NCBI GenBank assembly: GCA_036517695.1
Contig: DATDVC010000039.1
Coordinates: 1-17,220, forward strand
Reading direction: 5' to 3'
DNA from: DATDVC01 sp036517695
GTDB lineage: Bacteria > Patescibacteriota > Minisyncoccia > Phycocordibacterales > WO2-35-19
DNA: 17,220 bases
The position numbers and the translations under genes are program-made. Under the pieces are notes generated by a model. The model was not told where the DNA came from and did no database searches. It saw only the letters and a program-made list of their open reading frames with translations. Each line of letters opens with the position of its first letter. Positions within the stretch are counted from its first letter, which is position 1. Positions 7,112 to 13,914 of this stretch are shown piece after piece.

Positions 7112-7690
7112 ATGTTAGACTCCGGCCTTATGCTTGAATACAACGAAATCACAGTCGGCAAGTTTATTATTTTCCAGGACGAACCTTGGGAAGTTTTGAG
7201 CGCGCACGTTTTCAGGAAACAACAGAGAAAGCCGGTCAATGCGACCAAACTCAAAAACCTAATCACGGGGCGAGTAACAGAATATTCTTTTCATGTATCC
7301 GACAAGGCCGAGGAAGCTGACCTTGAAGCTAAAGAGATAAATTTTATTTATGAAAGCAAGGGCGAGTATTGGTTCCATGAGGTAAGCGACAAGTCCAAAC
7401 GTTTTTCTCTCGCAGTAGAACAGATCGGGTCAGGCGCAAAATTCCTAAAAGTAAACACTATCGTCAAAGCAATTTTATTTAATGACAAAATTATCGGCGT
7501 GAAGCTTCCTATAAAGATGGAGCTTAAAGTGGTGGAGGCCCCACCCTCCATGAAAGGCAATACAGCTCAAGGTGGCAACAAGGTGGTAAAAGTTGAGACT
7601 GGAGCCAGCGTCAATACTCCCCTCTTTGTAAACGAAGGTGACACTATCCGCATCAACACCGACACCGGAGAGTATGTTGAGCGAGTGTAG
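7112..7690 (+). CDS. efp: Elongation factor P with a non-canonical loop
   Basis: EF-P binds between the P and E sites of stalled ribosomes and speeds peptide bonds at polyproline. The fold is complete: KOW-like domain 1 (YNEITVGKFIIFQDEPWEVL, TKLKNLITG), OB domain 2 (near 70-130) and C-terminal OB domain 3 ending in the family signature GASVNTPLFVNEGDTIRINT. The tip of the domain-1 loop, which in E. coli is KPGKG with modified K34, reads RKQQRKP (35-41). Ungapped alignment puts Q38 at the modified position. Translation can start at the ATG touching the recA stop (7112) or at the ATG at 7130 (MLEYNEI), which matches usual EF-P starts better. It is last in the ftsK operon and convergent with rpsR 52 bp away; no convincing terminator is visible between them. 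Confidence 0.96.
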   Translation: MLDSGLMLEYNEITVGKFIIFQDEPWEVLSAHVFRKQQRKPVNATKLKNLITGRVTEYSFHVSDKAEEADLEAKEINFIYESKGEYWFHEVSDKSKRFSLAVEQIGSGAKFLKVNTIVKAILFNDKIIGVKLPIKMELKVVEAPPSMKGNTAQGGNKVVKVETGASVNTPLFVNEGDTIRINTDTGEYVERV

Positions 7691-7742
7691 ACGAGCGAGA
7701 TCCCGAGGTCAGCAGACCGAAGGATAAAGAGCGAGTAAAGAA

Positions 7743-7949
7743 CTACCTACTCACGTAAGGCAGGAGCCCCATGTAGCGAGCGCGCTTGACAGCAAGGGCG
7801 AGCTTTCGTTGGTATTCGCTCGAAACACCAGTCTTCTTCTTTGAGAGAATGCGGGCGTGCGGATTTAGAAACCTTTTTAGAAGCTCTGTGTCTTTATAAT
7901 CTACGTGTTTGATTCCATTTTGCTTGAAGTAACAATTTTGTTTAGACAT
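7743..7949 (-). CDS. rpsR: Small-subunit ribosomal protein bS18
   Basis: bS18 binds 16S rRNA on the platform of the 30S subunit as a heterodimer with bS6. The 68 residues show the family core: a basic central domain with IKHVDYKDTELLKRFLNPHA, then SKKKTGVSSEYQRKLALAVK and RARYMGLLPYV. The N-terminus is shorter than in many bacteria. It is the last gene of the rpsF-ssb-rpsR set; rplI (bL9), which follows rpsR in many bacteria, is absent and efp converges instead. Confidence 0.97.
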   Translation of the reverse strand: MSKQNCYFKQNGIKHVDYKDTELLKRFLNPHARILSKKKTGVSSEYQRKLALAVKRARYMGLLPYVSR

Positions 7950-7991
7950 TTTATTTACGAAGTAACGAATAAATTAACGAATTGTTGCGAA

Positions 7992-8435
7992 TTAGAAAGG
8001 TATATCTTCGGCGTTTATCTCTTCTTCAGGATATTCAATGGCAGGAGCTTTATCTTCAGTGGCAGGTTTGGATTCTGATTGACCACCCGGAGAATAGGAG
8101 CTCTGGCCTCCTTTGGGGCCAAACTGGATCCTGTCGGCCACGATTTCAGTCCTATATTTTTTGGTGCCGTCTTGAGCATCCCAACTTCTAGTTTGAATCC
8201 TGCCCTCTAGAAATACACCGCTTCCCTTGTGTAGATACTGCTTTATAAGTTCTGCTTGCCTGCCGAAAACAACGACATTGTGGTAATCGACAGACTCTTG
8301 GCGTACTCCATTTTTATCTTTCCATACCCTGTTGGTAGCGACCCCAAACTCGCATACTTGAGCGCCAGAAGGCAGAGATTTTAGTTCCGGATCCCGAGTC
8401 AAATTTCCGTAGATTATAGCTTTGTTTATATACAT
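7992..8435 (-). CDS. ssb: Single-stranded DNA-binding protein
   Basis: SSB coats single-stranded DNA in replication and repair and recruits partners through its C-terminal tip. The 147 residues start with the OB fold (1-108: INKAIIYGNLTRDPELKSLP, ATNRVW, VDYHNVVVFGRQAELIKQYL, GSGVFLEGRIQTRSW, KYRTEIVADRIQFG). A Gly-, Ser- and Pro-rich linker and an acidic tail ending EDIPF follow, close to the consensus DDIPF that docks RecO, PriA and others. It lies between rpsF and rpsR, the ancestral bacterial order. No Shine-Dalgarno: the 25 bases before the ATG are almost pure A and T and contain a heptanucleotide repeat. Confidence 0.98.
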   Translation of the reverse strand: MYINKAIIYGNLTRDPELKSLPSGAQVCEFGVATNRVWKDKNGVRQESVDYHNVVVFGRQAELIKQYLHKGSGVFLEGRIQTRSWDAQDGTKKYRTEIVADRIQFGPKGGQSSYSPGGQSESKPATEDKAPAIEYPEEEINAEDIPF

Positions 8436-8440
8436 ATTTA

Positions 8441-8475
8441 TTAATTTAAAATTTAAATCTCAAAATTAAGAATTA
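8441..8475. repeat. AT-rich heptanucleotide repeat in the rpsF-ssb spacer
   Basis: Read on the minus strand, the spacer runs as ATTCTTA, ATTTTGA, GATTTAA, ATTTTAA, ATTAAT, a degenerate 7-bp period. The first two units are also found in the two repeat tracts inside ileS (16567-16594 and 16913-16940). The tract begins at the rpsF stop codon and fills the space up to the ssb start. Confidence 0.5.
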
Positions 8476-8970
8476 ACTTAAAACAAGCTCATCGATGCTT
8501 TTGTCGATCTCTTCTTCGGAAACAGGAGTTTTTTCAGAAACATCGCCAGTGTCTACCACATCTTTACCACCATCTTTTTTAAACGTTGGAATTTTAGGAA
8601 CATGCATAGTATTTTCTCTGACTGTTTTTACCACAATAAAGCGGAGGACATTGGGCATGTTTTTTATCTTTTCGCTAACTTCAGATATGAGCGATGAATC
8701 AATCTCTAGCTTGATCCAACCAAAATAAGCTTTGTTGAATTTCAAAGTTTTATTTTCGAGTTTTTTTTCCATCACAAAGGAAAGTTGCTTGATCGCCGGC
8801 ATCCCCTCTGAAATAATATTTCCGCCCAAATCAGTAATAATCCCGTGGATAACTGACGCTTCTCCCGGAACACTTTCTTCAGATACACTCGGGACAAGAT
8901 GGTAGCCAATTTCGTAAATCTGGTTCTCACCCCGATCTTTTATATTTCCTAATTCTTTTTCTTCTGGCAT
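8473..8970 (-). CDS. rpsF: Small-subunit ribosomal protein bS6, with extended ends
   Basis: bS6 pairs with bS18 on the 30S platform. The core (about residues 18-118) follows the bS6 pattern: YEIGYHLVPS, a helix with IHGIITDLGGNIISEGM, a beta hairpin ending KAYFGWIKLEI, then ISEVSEKIKNMPNVLRFIVV. At 165 residues it is longer than the usual 95-135. There is an acidic N-terminal extension of about 16 residues and a C-terminal tail of about 45 residues, largely acidic (VVDTGDVSEKTPVSEEEIDK). It has its own candidate promoter and leader hairpin, and heads rpsF-ssb-rpsR. Confidence 0.92.
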   Translation of the reverse strand: MPEEKELGNIKDRGENQIYEIGYHLVPSVSEESVPGEASVIHGIITDLGGNIISEGMPAIKQLSFVMEKKLENKTLKFNKAYFGWIKLEIDSSLISEVSEKIKNMPNVLRFIVVKTVRENTMHVPKIPTFKKDGGKDVVDTGDVSEKTPVSEEEIDKSIDELVLS

Positions 8971-8978
8971 AAATAACC

Positions 8979-9017
8979 CAAGCGGGCCCTTCGATAAACT
9001 CGGGGTAAGGACGCTTG
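8979..9017 (-). promoter_or_regulatory. rpsF leader hairpin, possible S6:S18 autoregulatory site
   Basis: Arms CAAGCG (8979-8984) and CGCTTG (9012-9017) form the outer stem. Inside lies CCCTTCGATAAACTCGGGG (8987-9005), a self-complementary segment. It closely resembles the CCCTTCGACAAGCTCAGGG repeat seen in many bacterial genomes (known from general experience, not searched). In several phyla the S6:S18 dimer represses its own mRNA through a leader stem carrying an unpaired CCG next to a hairpin. On the mRNA strand a CCG is present beside the outer stem here (GGCCCGCTTG). Whether this is a regulatory site or just a repeat is open. Confidence 0.4.
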
Positions 9018-9019
9018 TT

Positions 9020-9047
9020 ATAATAAATTGCGCCCCTGACTTGGTAA
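9020..9047 (-). promoter_or_regulatory. Candidate promoter of rpsF-ssb-rpsR
   Basis: On the minus strand, TTACCA (9042-9047), a 16-nt spacer and TATTAT (9020-9025) lie between the tatD stop and rpsF. Transcription would begin near 9013, at the base of the leader hairpin. Confidence 0.5.
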
Positions 9048-9067
9048 GCCAATACTACCACACAAGG

Positions 9068-9871
9068 TTAATTTTGCAATGAAATCGCGAAAGTCTTTTC
9101 TGCTGTTTCTAAAAGCATCTTTCTCATATCGTCTTCCGAAACCCCGCGGATTTTGGCCATTTTTTTAACCACTTCGATTACGTAGATAGGCTCGTTTCTT
9201 TTCCCTCTGTGTGGCTCTGGCGCTACAAATGGCGCGTCAGTCTCGGACATTATCTTACCCTTTGGCGCAAATTTGATAACTTCGTCGTAGTCTCTGGTAA
9301 AAGTTATGACTCCAGTAAAAGAAATGGTAAATCCTAAGTCAAAAAATTTTCTGGCCTGCTCTACTGTACCGGCAAAAAAATGAACGTTACCTCTTAATTT
9401 ATCGTCAGCCTCCCTTTTGTAACTTTTTAAAATATCTAAAACTTCATCATATGCATTTCTACAGTGAAGCATGAGAGGTTTGTCATATTTTAAAGCAAAT
9501 TTAATTTGAGTTTCGAAGAGTTGTGTTTGTCTTTCTTTTTCCATCTCTAAATCCTCCGGTTTGGTTCTGAAAAAATCCAATCCGCACTCGCCTATGGCAA
9601 CAACCTTTGGGTTTGAAGCTAGTTTTTCAAATTCTTTCTCTACCTCACCCCATCCCTCTCCTTCTAAAGGAGAGGGGGCCGGGTGCACGCCTATGCATGC
9701 CCAGATATTTTCATTTTGGTTTGCAATTTCAACCGCTCTTTTTGAACTTTGAAAATCAGTGCCAATGGTTATTGCACCAACTTCATTTTCTTTCATTCTT
9801 TCTAAGATCTGTGGCAATTCCTCGCCATAGTCCGGAAAATCCAAATGACAATGTATATCGATGTATTTCAT
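9068..9871 (-). CDS. tatD: TatD family metal-dependent deoxyribonuclease
   Basis: TatD enzymes are TIM-barrel metallohydrolases with 3'-5' DNase activity, linked to repair and DNA turnover. Of 267 residues, the metal ligands are all visible: HCH (H7, H9), E95 in GECGLDFF, H136 in LMLHC, H164 in NVHFF and D212 in SETDAPFVAP. So the enzyme is expected to be active. The fourth motif reads VHFFAGT rather than the usual VHCFSGS. An extra 14-residue segment (APSPLEGEGWGEVE, 65-78) sits between GVHP and the helix EFEKLASNPKV; it is encoded by a GC-rich hairpin repeat inserted in frame. It is separated from metG by 125 bp of repeat sequence and from rpsF by a promoter region. Confidence 0.95.
   Translation of the reverse strand: MKYIDIHCHLDFPDYGEELPQILERMKENEVGAITIGTDFQSSKRAVEIANQNENIWACIGVHPAPSPLEGEGWGEVEKEFEKLASNPKVVAIGECGLDFFRTKPEDLEMEKERQTQLFETQIKFALKYDKPLMLHCRNAYDEVLDILKSYKREADDKLRGNVHFFAGTVEQARKFFDLGFTISFTGVITFTRDYDEVIKFAPKGKIMSETDAPFVAPEPHRGKRNEPIYVIEVVKKMAKIRGVSEDDMRKMLLETAEKTFAISLQN
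9646..9685. repeat. GC-rich palindromic repeat translated inside tatD, copy 2
   Basis: CACCC (9646-9650) pairs with GGGTG (9681-9685), enclosing a perfect 10-bp stem, CCCTCTCCTT (9654-9663) with AAGGAGAGGG (9667-9676), and loop CTA. Translated in the tatD frame it gives PSPLEGEGWGEV. This peptide is familiar from small repeats inserted into coding regions in unrelated bacteria (recollection, not searched). Confidence 0.75.
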
Positions 9872-9888
9872 TGGCCCATTTTATCATA

Positions 9889-9993
9889 ATCCCCCTAACC
9901 CCCTTTATCTTAAAGGGGGAACAAAACCACGGAACCCGAATATTAGTCACCCCTTCTTTAAAGTAAAGAAGGTCGAGTAAGGCGAGAGGGGGA
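9889..9993. repeat. GC-rich palindromic repeat doublet between metG and tatD, copy 3
   Basis: Hairpin one is CCCCCTTT (9899-9906), ATCTT loop, AAAGGGGG (9912-9919). Hairpin two is CCTTCTTT (9952-9959), AAAGT loop, AAAGAAGG (9965-9972). They are 32 nt apart and roughly inverted with respect to each other. The left flank TCCCCCTAACCCCC and right end GCGAGAGGGGG match the style of the other copies. The doublet fills most of the 125-bp gap between metG and tatD and may end or attenuate metG transcription. Confidence 0.6.
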
Positions 9994-9996
9994 AGA

Positions 9997-11433
9997 TTAG
10001 TCCTTCCTCGCAAACAGCGGCTTTTCTGGAGCTTTGTTTTCTTTGATCAGCTTTTTAATCAAAGTATTCGTTTGTGGCATTATTGGATTTAACATCCGAG
10101 CAATTCTGTACAAACGCAGGACCATTTCAGAAATTAGTTCTTTGCCCTTAGCTTCATCGGTTTTAATTATTTTGAACGGCTCTGTTGCTTGTATGTATTT
10201 GTCCAACTCGCTTATTTCATTCCAAATATAATCCGCCGCCTTGTTGATTTCAAAACTTTCAAAAAAGTTAAAATATTCTGTGAAGTCAGATTTTTCTGGA
10301 ATTTCCGGACACTTTTCCAAATATTTTTGAGAAAGAGTAAGAATTCTAGAAACCAAATTCCCCAGCCCGTTTGCAAGATTTGCATTGTAGGCTTCTTTAA
10401 ATTTATCGAGTGTCATATCGCTGTCTTCGACTGGGTGGATGTGACGGAGTAAGTAATACCTCACTGCGTCAGTGCCATATTCGTTTACTAAATCTATCGG
10501 ACTTATCACATTCCCCAAAGATTTGCTCATTTTCTGTCCCCCACTGTTTATAAAACCATGATAAAAAACGGTGTCGGTATTTTTTACTCCAGCCGAAATA
10601 AGCATTGCTTGCCACATAAGAGACTGGAATCTGACTTGATCCTTGCCGGCCATCTGCATTGCAAATCCGTTTGTCCAAAATTTTTCAAAATTGGAACCTT
10701 TCTCTTTTGGCCAGCCAAGTGTCGAGATATAGTTGGTAAGGGCGTCAAACCAAACATACATTACCTGGCTATCGTCTCCGGGTACTGGTATGCCCCACCC
10801 GAGTCTTTCTTTCTCACGTGAAATGCTGAAATCTTCCAAACCTTCTTTAACAAAATTTATTGCTTCTTCTCGTCTCCAATCCGGGAAAACTGACTTTGGC
10901 AACGAAAGATATTCGAGAATTTTGTCTTGATATTTGGAAAATCGAAAGAAGTAATTTTCTTCTTTTAGCAAGACCGGCTCTTTTTTATGTATCGGGCAAA
11001 GTCCGTCTTCAAGATCTCTCTCATTTAAAAATCTTTCGCAACCAACACAATAAAGACCTTCATAAGATTTTTTGTAAATGTCTCCTGCCTCTTCGCACCT
11101 CTTCCACATTTCCTCTGCCGCGAGCCGATGCTCTTCGCTTGAGGTGCGTATAAAGTTGTCATTGGAAAGATTTAGAACCGATTTCAATTTTCTAAATTCT
11201 TCCGCATAATGACCTACATACTCTTTGACATCCCTTCCGGCTTTTTTAGCAGTTTCGAGTATCTTTTGTCCGTGTTCATCGGTACCAGTGCTAAAAAAAA
11301 CTTCAGCACCGATGAGCCTCTGGTATCTTGCAAGGCAGTCTGCTTGCAAAATTTCCAAAGCAAAGCCAACGTGTGGGTCCGCATTTACATAAGGTATTGT
11401 TGTAGTTATATAAAAAGTTTTCTTTTCTTCCAT
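9997..11433 (-). CDS. metG: Methionyl-tRNA synthetase
   Basis: This class Ia synthetase charges initiator and elongator tRNA-Met. The 478 residues cover catalytic core, zinc knuckle and helical anticodon domain, with no C-terminal tRNA-binding EMAP-like domain. The HIGH box is HVGF (21-24, after PYVNADP). TGTDEHGQK follows at 49-57. A single knuckle has C129, C132, C146 and H149. KMSKS (301-305) sits in the motif GGQKMSKSLGN. The conserved stretch usually reading GKDxxRFHxxxWPA appears as GKDQVRFQSLMWQA, so the usual His and Pro are Gln. All other signatures are intact, so I expect a working enzyme. It starts 9 bp after the permease gene, in an operon; no Shine-Dalgarno. A formylase or other Met pathway gene is not nearby. 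Confidence 0.97.
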   Translation of the reverse strand: MEEKKTFYITTTIPYVNADPHVGFALEILQADCLARYQRLIGAEVFFSTGTDEHGQKILETAKKAGRDVKEYVGHYAEEFRKLKSVLNLSNDNFIRTSSEEHRLAAEEMWKRCEEAGDIYKKSYEGLYCVGCERFLNERDLEDGLCPIHKKEPVLLKEENYFFRFSKYQDKILEYLSLPKSVFPDWRREEAINFVKEGLEDFSISREKERLGWGIPVPGDDSQVMYVWFDALTNYISTLGWPKEKGSNFEKFWTNGFAMQMAGKDQVRFQSLMWQAMLISAGVKNTDTVFYHGFINSGGQKMSKSLGNVISPIDLVNEYGTDAVRYYLLRHIHPVEDSDMTLDKFKEAYNANLANGLGNLVSRILTLSQKYLEKCPEIPEKSDFTEYFNFFESFEINKAADYIWNEISELDKYIQATEPFKIIKTDEAKGKELISEMVLRLYRIARMLNPIMPQTNTLIKKLIKENKAPEKPLFARKD

Positions 11434-11442
11434 TGCTTAAGA

Positions 11443-12531
11443 CTACAAGGAAGACTCTTTGTCGGCAAGAGCGCGCGCGGCGCTCTTGTCTTTTTCAAGA
11501 TCAGAGAGATATTCCATGATCATAGTCGCAAGCGGAACGGAAATCAAAATTCCCACAAAACCGGCAAGTTTGCCACCTATGATAAGAGCCAAGATGGAGA
11601 CCAAGGGCGGCACGCCGACTATCTTCCTCACGACAAGCGGGTAAATCAATTGGTTTTCAAACTGTTGGATAATTACGTAGAGGCCGATAACAAGGAGCGC
11701 GCTTGTCATACCATCGGTCACCAAAGCCAAAGTAACGGCGGGGATCGCGGCAAGTATCGGCCCGAAAAGCGGGATAATTTCAAATATTCCGGCTATCACC
11801 GCAAGAAGCAGAGCATTTTCAACCCGAAGCAAAGTAAGGCCCAAAAACACAAGCATGGCAACAATCAATGCGAGGACGATCTGACCCTGCATCCAAAGAC
11901 CTATTTTTTGCTGAGATCTTTTCCAGAGATCCAACACGTACTTCTCTCTTTTTGCAGGAGTAACTATCCTCAAAAAATCGCCTACCCCGTCAGGCTCAAC
12001 AGAGAGATAGAAGGACAAAACAATAACGAGTAGAAAGCTTAGTATGCCTCCAAAAAACGTGCTGGCTGCGCTAAAGAATCCGTTTGAGAGACTGGTAACT
12101 GCCGTGTTTATCTGTTCAACAATTTGAGACAAGGAAAAGTTTTTGGAAAACCCGGAGACATCAATGTTGCCCCCCAATAGCTTGCTGTCTTGAAGAGGGT
12201 TCCAGATCTGCAACTCCCCTAAATATCCTGGAAGGGTCGAGAGAAACCCCGCAGACTGGTTGAGTAAAGGAAGAAACAGAAAATAAAACATGACGATCAA
12301 GACCATGACCGCTGAAAAATAAAGAAGTAGAACTGAAAGTATCCTTGGGACACCGCGCCGAGAAAACCATTGAGTGCCCGGCTCCACTGCGGAAGCGATG
12401 ATTATGGCCAACAGCACAACCAGTAGAATATCTCTCAAGTAGAAAGCCAAGGCAAAAAGAGTAACAACCAAAATCGCCTTTAGAATAGTTCCGACGCCTA
12501 TCTGGATTATTTTTTCGGTTGGAGCACGCAT
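11443..12531 (-). CDS. AI-2E family (PerM/UPF0118) membrane permease
   Basis: This is a multi-pass membrane protein of 362 residues. Hydrophobic segments lie near 15-31, 33-50, 62-90, 158-178, 215-236, 238-262, 268-290 and 305-340, matching the family's eight-helix layout with a large loop (90-155) after the third. Family signatures include YLRDILLVVLLAIIIASAVEP, FYLSVEPDGV, EIIPLFGPILAAIPA and QFENQLIYPLVVRKIVGVPP. Members have been linked to autoinducer-2 export (TqsA) or Na+/H+ exchange; the substrate here cannot be told, and quorum sensing is not implied. It ends with a charged cytoplasmic tail. It lies immediately upstream of metG and has its own extended -10 just before the ATG. Confidence 0.93.
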   Translation of the reverse strand: MRAPTEKIIQIGVGTILKAILVVTLFALAFYLRDILLVVLLAIIIASAVEPGTQWFSRRGVPRILSVLLLYFSAVMVLIVMFYFLFLPLLNQSAGFLSTLPGYLGELQIWNPLQDSKLLGGNIDVSGFSKNFSLSQIVEQINTAVTSLSNGFFSAASTFFGGILSFLLVIVLSFYLSVEPDGVGDFLRIVTPAKREKYVLDLWKRSQQKIGLWMQGQIVLALIVAMLVFLGLTLLRVENALLLAVIAGIFEIIPLFGPILAAIPAVTLALVTDGMTSALLVIGLYVIIQQFENQLIYPLVVRKIVGVPPLVSILALIIGGKLAGFVGILISVPLATMIMEYLSDLEKDKSAARALADKESSL

Positions 12532-12539
12532 TTATTTCA

Positions 12540-12548
12540 ATTATAACA
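12540..12548 (-). promoter_or_regulatory. Extended -10 element before the permease gene
   Basis: On the minus strand, TGTTATAAT gives a perfect TATAAT (12540-12545) preceded by TG one base away, with no good -35. The ATG at 12531 lies only 8 nt beyond the box, so the transcript would be leaderless or nearly so. Confidence 0.55.
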
Positions 12549-12581
12549 TATGAGTAGAAATGGAAATAAAAATGTTGGGAA

Positions 12582-13892
12582 CTAAAAAATTTTTTCTTTC
12601 AGATGAGAGATTAGATCTTTTTCGGAAACTCTCTCTTGTTTGCCCGTGTCTCTGTCTCGCACAGTTACGGTTTGATCCTTTTCCAAAGTATCAAAGTCTA
12701 CCGTTACACAAAACGGCGTGCCGATTTCATCTTGCCTTCTGTATCGCTTGCCAATATTGCCATTGTCGTCAAACTCTACCGCACCAAACTCTTTTTTGAG
12801 CATGGTAAAAATTTCTCTCGCCTTTTTCACCAACTCCGGCTTGTTTTTCAACAGCGGAAAGACTGCAACTTTAACTGGAGCAATCGCTGGTTTTAGTTTT
12901 AGATAAACCCTTGTCTCTTCATTCATTTCATCTTCTGTGTAAGCATCTGACAAAATAGCGAGTATGGTCCTGTCTACGCCCAAAGACGGTTCAATCACGT
13001 GCGGTATAAATTTTTCTTTCTTTTCTTCATCAAAATAGAATAAATCCACTCCCGAACCAGCAGAGTGCGCCTTCAAATCAAAATCTGTCCTGTAAGCTAG
13101 TCCATATAATTCTTTTCTGCCGAACGGATAATCAAATTCAAAATCAATCGTTCGTTTTGAGTAGTGAGCCCTATCTTCATCTGCGACCTCTAATTCATGT
13201 ATGTGGGATTTTTGTATACCAACAGTTTCGCACCATCTATGTATTGCCTGTCTCCACTCTTCAAAGGCGTCTTTCCAATTATTTGGATGAACAAAATACT
13301 CAACTTCCATTTGCCTAAATTCTCTTGAGCGGAACACAAAGTCTCTGGGGGCAATTTCATTTCTAAAGGCCTTACCAATTTGAGCTAAACCAAATGGTAA
13401 CTTTGGGTGCATTGAGTCAACTATGTTTTTAAAATTAACAAACATACCCCCAGCGGTTTCCGGACGGAGATAAGAAACTTCTTCGCCTGTGCCAACTTGG
13501 GTTTTAAACATCAGGTTAAAATGAGTTTGCTCACCCAAAGCACCACCGCAATCTGGGCATGTATTGCCTTCCACATGATCGGCTCTAAACCTATGATGAC
13601 ATTTTTGACATTCAACTAATGGGTCGGAAAAGCCATATCCGTGAACATGGCCACTAGCTTCCCAGGCTTTTGGATTCATTAATATTGCTGCGTCAACCCC
13701 ATACATATCCTCCCTATCTGTAACAAACATTTTCCACCAAAGATTCTTAACATTGTTAGCAAGTTCCACACCATACGGACCGTAATCCCAAGTGCCAGCA
13801 AGCCCTCCATAAATCTCGCTACCTTGAAATACAAACCCTCTCCTTTTGCAAAGGGAAACTATTTTTTCGAGTTTGTTTTCTTTTTCGATCAT
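12582..13892 (-). CDS. glyS: Glycyl-tRNA synthetase, homodimeric type
   Basis: This class II synthetase is of the alpha-2 type (also called glyQS), not the alpha2-beta2 GlyQ/GlyS type. The 436 residues match the short bacterial form. Motif 1 region is EIYGGLAGTWDYGPYGVEL. A zinc site has C95, C98, C112 and C115, after the glycine-specific ASGHVHGYGFSDPL. Motif 2 is FRNEIAPRDFVFRSREFRQM (176-195). Motif 3 is EPSLGVDRTILAIL (301-314). An HGTP anticodon-binding domain runs from 335 to the end (VAVFPLL, YRRQDEIGTPFCVTVDFDTL). It follows the Ig-like membrane protein gene across a 95-bp spacer holding a repeat doublet, so it may have its own promoter, though I see none convincing. The start places the usual KLEKIVSLCKRRGFVF near residue 8. 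Confidence 0.97.
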   Translation of the reverse strand: MIEKENKLEKIVSLCKRRGFVFQGSEIYGGLAGTWDYGPYGVELANNVKNLWWKMFVTDREDMYGVDAAILMNPKAWEASGHVHGYGFSDPLVECQKCHHRFRADHVEGNTCPDCGGALGEQTHFNLMFKTQVGTGEEVSYLRPETAGGMFVNFKNIVDSMHPKLPFGLAQIGKAFRNEIAPRDFVFRSREFRQMEVEYFVHPNNWKDAFEEWRQAIHRWCETVGIQKSHIHELEVADEDRAHYSKRTIDFEFDYPFGRKELYGLAYRTDFDLKAHSAGSGVDLFYFDEEKKEKFIPHVIEPSLGVDRTILAILSDAYTEDEMNEETRVYLKLKPAIAPVKVAVFPLLKNKPELVKKAREIFTMLKKEFGAVEFDDNGNIGKRYRRQDEIGTPFCVTVDFDTLEKDQTVTVRDRDTGKQERVSEKDLISHLKEKIF

Positions 13893-13914
13893 AGAGCCAT
13901 AATAACTTACCCCG

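Noticed and set aside
7700..7720. GGTC-AGCA-GACC as efp terminator
   Set aside because: The stem has four pairs and no T-run on either strand.
9783..10013. Short minus-strand frame linking metG's end to tatD's start
   Set aside because: It is only a reading through the hairpin repeats and the tatD start in a different frame; no protein feature.
11209..12033. Open reading frame of 274 codons on the plus strand
   Set aside because: It lies antisense across metG and the AI-2E permease gene, both strongly supported; its protein is Lys-, His- and Gln-rich with no domain pattern.
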